Source: Streptacidiphilus rugosus AM-16
GTDB taxonomy: Bacteria; Actinomycetota; Actinomycetes; Streptomycetales; Streptomycetaceae
Direction of reading: 5' to 3'
Assembly: GCF_000744655.1 (NCBI RefSeq)
Contig: NZ_JQMJ01000004.1
Coordinates: 2,046,001-2,110,000, forward strand
DNA: 64,000 nucleotides
The translations under genes and the position numbers were made by a program. Shown piece by piece: positions 61,754 through 64,000 of the stretch; within the stretch, counting starts at the first letter, position 1; each line of letters begins with the position of its first letter. Below the pieces are notes generated by a model. It was not told where the DNA came from, made no database searches, and worked only from the letters and a program-made list of their open reading frames with translations.

Positions 61754-63721
61754 GTGACACAACCCACTCCTCCTGCCACGATGGCCCGCACCATGCACGC
61801 ATCGCACGAAGACGACCCCACCCCACCTGCGACCCCGGCCCCGGCCCTGCCCCCGGCCTCGGCAGCCCCCGCCGGGGCGCCCGCCGCGGAACGGCTGCTG
61901 CGGCTGCTCGCCGAGGGCGCCTCCGCCGAGGAGCTCGGCGAAGCAGGGGCAGGGGCTCCGGGAGACGCGGCGCTGGCGCTGCGCGTCCACCGGACGCTCG
62001 CCCAGCACCGCCGCCGCGAGGCCCAGCTGACCGCGCTCTTCGAGACCGCAACCGACCTGGCCGCCTCCAGGGACCTCGACGCGGTACTCCAGGCGATCGT
62101 CCGGCGGGCCAGGCTGCTGCTCGGCACCGAACTCGCCTACCTCACCCTCCCGGACGAGACCGCCGGCGACACCTACATGCGGGTCACCGACGGTTCGGTC
62201 TCACCGCTCTTCCAGACCCTGCGGCTGGAGCTCGGAGAGGGCCTGGGCGGACTGGTCGCGCAGACCGCCCGCCCCTACGCCACCCCCGACTACCGCACCG
62301 ACAGCCGGTTCCACCACACCCGCAACATCGACGCGGGCGTGCTGGACGAGGGCCTGGTCGGCATCCTCGGTGTGCCGCTGCTGCTGGAGAAGCAGGTGAT
62401 CGGCGTGCTCTTCGCCGCCGACCGCAGCCCGCGGCCCTTCTCCCCGGACGAGGTCGCCCTGCTCTGCACGCTGGCCGCCCATGCGGCCATCGCCATCGAC
62501 ACCGCCCGCGCCCTGGACGACACCCGGGCGGCCCTCGCCGACCTGGCCGAGGCCAACGCGGTGATCCGCGAGCACGCCGCCGCGATCCAGCGGGCGGAGG
62601 AGGCCCACGACCGCCTCACCGACCTGGTCCTGCGGGGTGGCGAGATCACCGCCGTGGCGGAGGCGGTCTCGACACTGCTCGACGGCGAGATCACCGTCCT
62701 CGATCCGGACGGCCAGCCGCTGGCCGGCTCGGCCCCGGCCGCCGCGCCCGGCCTGGACGCCCTGGTCGCCGAATCCCGGGCCAGCGGCCGGGCCGTGGAG
62801 GCGGACGGGCGCTGGGTCTGCGCGGTCCTGGCCGGCCAGGAGCTGCTGGGGAGCCTGGTCCTGAGCGGCCGTCCGCTGCTGGAGGACGCCGACCGGCGGC
62901 TCTTCGAGCGGGCCGGGGTGGTGACGGCGCTGCTCCTGCTGTTGCGCCGTTCCGTGGCCGAGGCGGAGAACCGGGTCCGCGGGGAGCTGCTGACGGACCT
63001 GCTCGACAGCCCCGACCGCGATCCGGCCGGGCTGGTCCAGCGCGGCCTGCGGCTCGGCGTCGACCTGCGCCGCCCGCACGTGCTCCTCGTCGCCCAGGCC
63101 TCCACGCCCTCCGACGCCGCCGCCTCGCGCGGCAAGCTCGCCGGGGCCGCCACCCGCCTGCTCTTCGGCCGCGGCGGGATCGGCGCCGAGCACGGCGACA
63201 CCGTCGTCCTGCTGCTCCCCGCGGGCCCCGAGCCCGTCTCGTCGGCGGCCGCGGCCGCGGCGGCGCAGCTGTCCCAGCTGACGGCCCAGCCGGTGACCGT
63301 CGGCGCCGCCGGTCCGGCCGGGGGCGTGGCCCCGCTGGGAGCCGCCCACGCCGAGGCCCTGCGGACGCTCCGCGCCCTGCGTGCCCTGGGCCGGGAGGGA
63401 GAGGGAGCCTGCGCCGCCGACCTGGGCTTCCTTGGCGTGCTGCTCGGCGAGGGCCACGACGTGCGCGGCTTCGTCGGCGAGACACTCGGCCCGCTGCTGG
63501 AGTACGACGCCAGGCGCGGCACCGAGCTGGTGCACACCCTGGACGCCTACTTCGCCTGCGGCGGCAGCCTCACCCGCGCCAAGGACGAGCTGCACGTCCA
63601 CGTGAACACCGTGGTCCAGCGACTGGACCGGGTGGAGGCCCTGCTCGGCCGGGACTGGAGCTCACCCGAGCGGGCCCTGGAGCTCCAGCTGGCCCTGCGC
63701 CTGCACCTGCTGACCGGCTGA
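61754..63721 (+). CDS. GAF domain / PucR-type helix-turn-helix transcriptional regulator
   Basis: Up to 655 residues. GTG 61754, ATG 61781 and ATG 61793 are in frame and none has a clear ribosome binding site. The N-terminal about 50 residues are Pro/Ala-rich. A GAF domain spans about residues 95-250 (LTALFETATDLAASRDLDAVLQAIVRRARLLLGTELAYLTLP...GILGVPLLLEKQVIGVLFAAD). A coiled coil follows, then a GGDEF-like/CdaR-type middle region, and a C-terminal PucR HTH (LVHTLDAYFACGGSLTRAKDELHVHVNTVVQRLDRVEALLG). It is likely to activate the upstream dehydrogenase and transporter genes in response to a small ligand. Confidence 0.88.
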   Translation: MTQPTPPATMARTMHASHEDDPTPPATPAPALPPASAAPAGAPAAERLLRLLAEGASAEELGEAGAGAPGDAALALRVHRTLAQHRRREAQLTALFETATDLAASRDLDAVLQAIVRRARLLLGTELAYLTLPDETAGDTYMRVTDGSVSPLFQTLRLELGEGLGGLVAQTARPYATPDYRTDSRFHHTRNIDAGVLDEGLVGILGVPLLLEKQVIGVLFAADRSPRPFSPDEVALLCTLAAHAAIAIDTARALDDTRAALADLAEANAVIREHAAAIQRAEEAHDRLTDLVLRGGEITAVAEAVSTLLDGEITVLDPDGQPLAGSAPAAAPGLDALVAESRASGRAVEADGRWVCAVLAGQELLGSLVLSGRPLLEDADRRLFERAGVVTALLLLLRRSVAEAENRVRGELLTDLLDSPDRDPAGLVQRGLRLGVDLRRPHVLLVAQASTPSDAAASRGKLAGAATRLLFGRGGIGAEHGDTVVLLLPAGPEPVSSAAAAAAAQLSQLTAQPVTVGAAGPAGGVAPLGAAHAEALRTLRALRALGREGEGACAADLGFLGVLLGEGHDVRGFVGETLGPLLEYDARRGTELVHTLDAYFACGGSLTRAKDELHVHVNTVVQRLDRVEALLGRDWSSPERALELQLALRLHLLTG

Positions 63722-63729
63722 GCGGCGCG

Positions 63730-64000
63730 CTACCCCTGGCCGGCCTGCCCCCGGCCAACGGCCAGACCGTTCAGCACGAAGGCGACCACCGCCTCGAACT
63801 CCCCGTCCACGCCGGGCCGGGACCACTCCCCCGCGTATCCGGGATCGTGGTAGTGCGCCGTGGCCTGGAAGACCACATGGCCCAGCACCTCGGGGTCGCC
63901 CGTGGAGAAGTCACCCTGTTGCTGGCCCTCCTGGATGATCCCGGCGATCTGGGACTCCAGGTCGGTCAGATGCTCCGCGATCAGCTCGCTGTTCTCCCCG
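63730..64000 (-). CDS. TetR-family regulator, C-terminal part (runs off the window)
   Basis: The frame is open at the window edge and ends at TAG (63730-63732), giving 89 residues: SELIAEHLTDLESQIAGIIQEGQQQGDFSTGDPEVLGHVVFQATAHYHDPGYAGEWSRPGVDGEFEAVVAFVLNGLAVG. The DFSTGDPEVLGHVVFQAT...FEAVVAFVLNGL pattern matches the ligand-binding domain of TetR/AcrR proteins. The DNA-binding half lies outside. It converges on the GAF/PucR regulator with an 8 bp gap. Not too much can be said of its targets. Confidence 0.8.
   Translation of the reverse strand, partial: GENSELIAEHLTDLESQIAGIIQEGQQQGDFSTGDPEVLGHVVFQATAHYHDPGYAGEWSRPGVDGEFEAVVAFVLNGLAVGRGQAGQG

Overview
This is a 64 kb stretch of very GC-rich actinobacterial chromosome, most likely from the Streptomycetaceae (Streptomyces, Kitasatospora or Streptacidiphilus type). 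The evidence is strong G/C third-position bias, many GTG starts, ATGA/GTGA stop-start overlaps, an actinobacterial bcc-aa3 respiratory supercomplex gene set, a SAM-IV riboswitch, and NnaR-type nitrate regulation. No phage, IS element, CRISPR array, tRNA or rRNA was seen. Most genes are core metabolism.

Layout. 1-4.1 kb: end of a rhomboid protease gene, a stand-alone Lrp/AsnC ligand-binding protein, a class V aminotransferase behind a SAM-IV riboswitch and a six-codon leader ORF, trpD, and a degenerate receiver protein. 4.4-8.6 kb: ctaE-qcrC-qcrA-qcrB. 8.8-13.4 kb: a PadR/membrane-protein pair, an MFS exporter carrying a TetR-like C-terminal sensor domain, and an L,D-transpeptidase lipoprotein. 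13.6-16.6 kb: ctaC-ctaD-ctaF, which completes the cytochrome bcc-aa3 respiratory set. 17-21 kb: a cysteine desulfurase-TusA fusion, a PfkB kinase, a lipoprotein and an ErpA-type Fe-S carrier. 21-25.3 kb: a PadR regulator divergent from an ABC/FtsX-like transporter, with a strong palindromic operator between them. 25.4-31 kb: GNAT, a PLP decarboxylase with an Lrp regulator, LtrA, nadA. 31-35.3 kb: PspA and PspAA, DUF3043, a methyltransferase, an aldo/keto reductase. 35.4-38 kb: cobU-cobT-cobS. 38-43.2 kb: pepA, lpd, and a frameshifted sucB. 43.3-45.4 kb: three small housekeeping genes. 45.5-55.8 kb: a nitrate assimilation locus (transporter, NirD, NirB, FAD oxidoreductase, NasA), divergent from nnaR and a sirohydrochlorin chelatase that supplies siroheme to NirB. 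55.9-64 kb: an FAD amine-oxidase-like enzyme, a frameshifted TPR-type regulator, a 3-hydroxybutyrate dehydrogenase / MHS transporter / GAF-PucR regulator module, and the end of a TetR gene.

The least ordinary items are: (i) the SAM-IV riboswitch followed by a tiny ORF with its own ribosome binding site; (ii) a family of five ~105-135 bp near-palindromic intergenic repeats, all sitting at gene 3' ends; (iii) the MFS-TetR sensor-domain fusion with no DNA-binding domain; (iv) a perfect dyad covering the ctaE start codon; (v) three independent one-base deletions in G/C tracts (two in sucB, one in the regulator near 58.9 kb), which look more like assembly errors than real pseudogenes.
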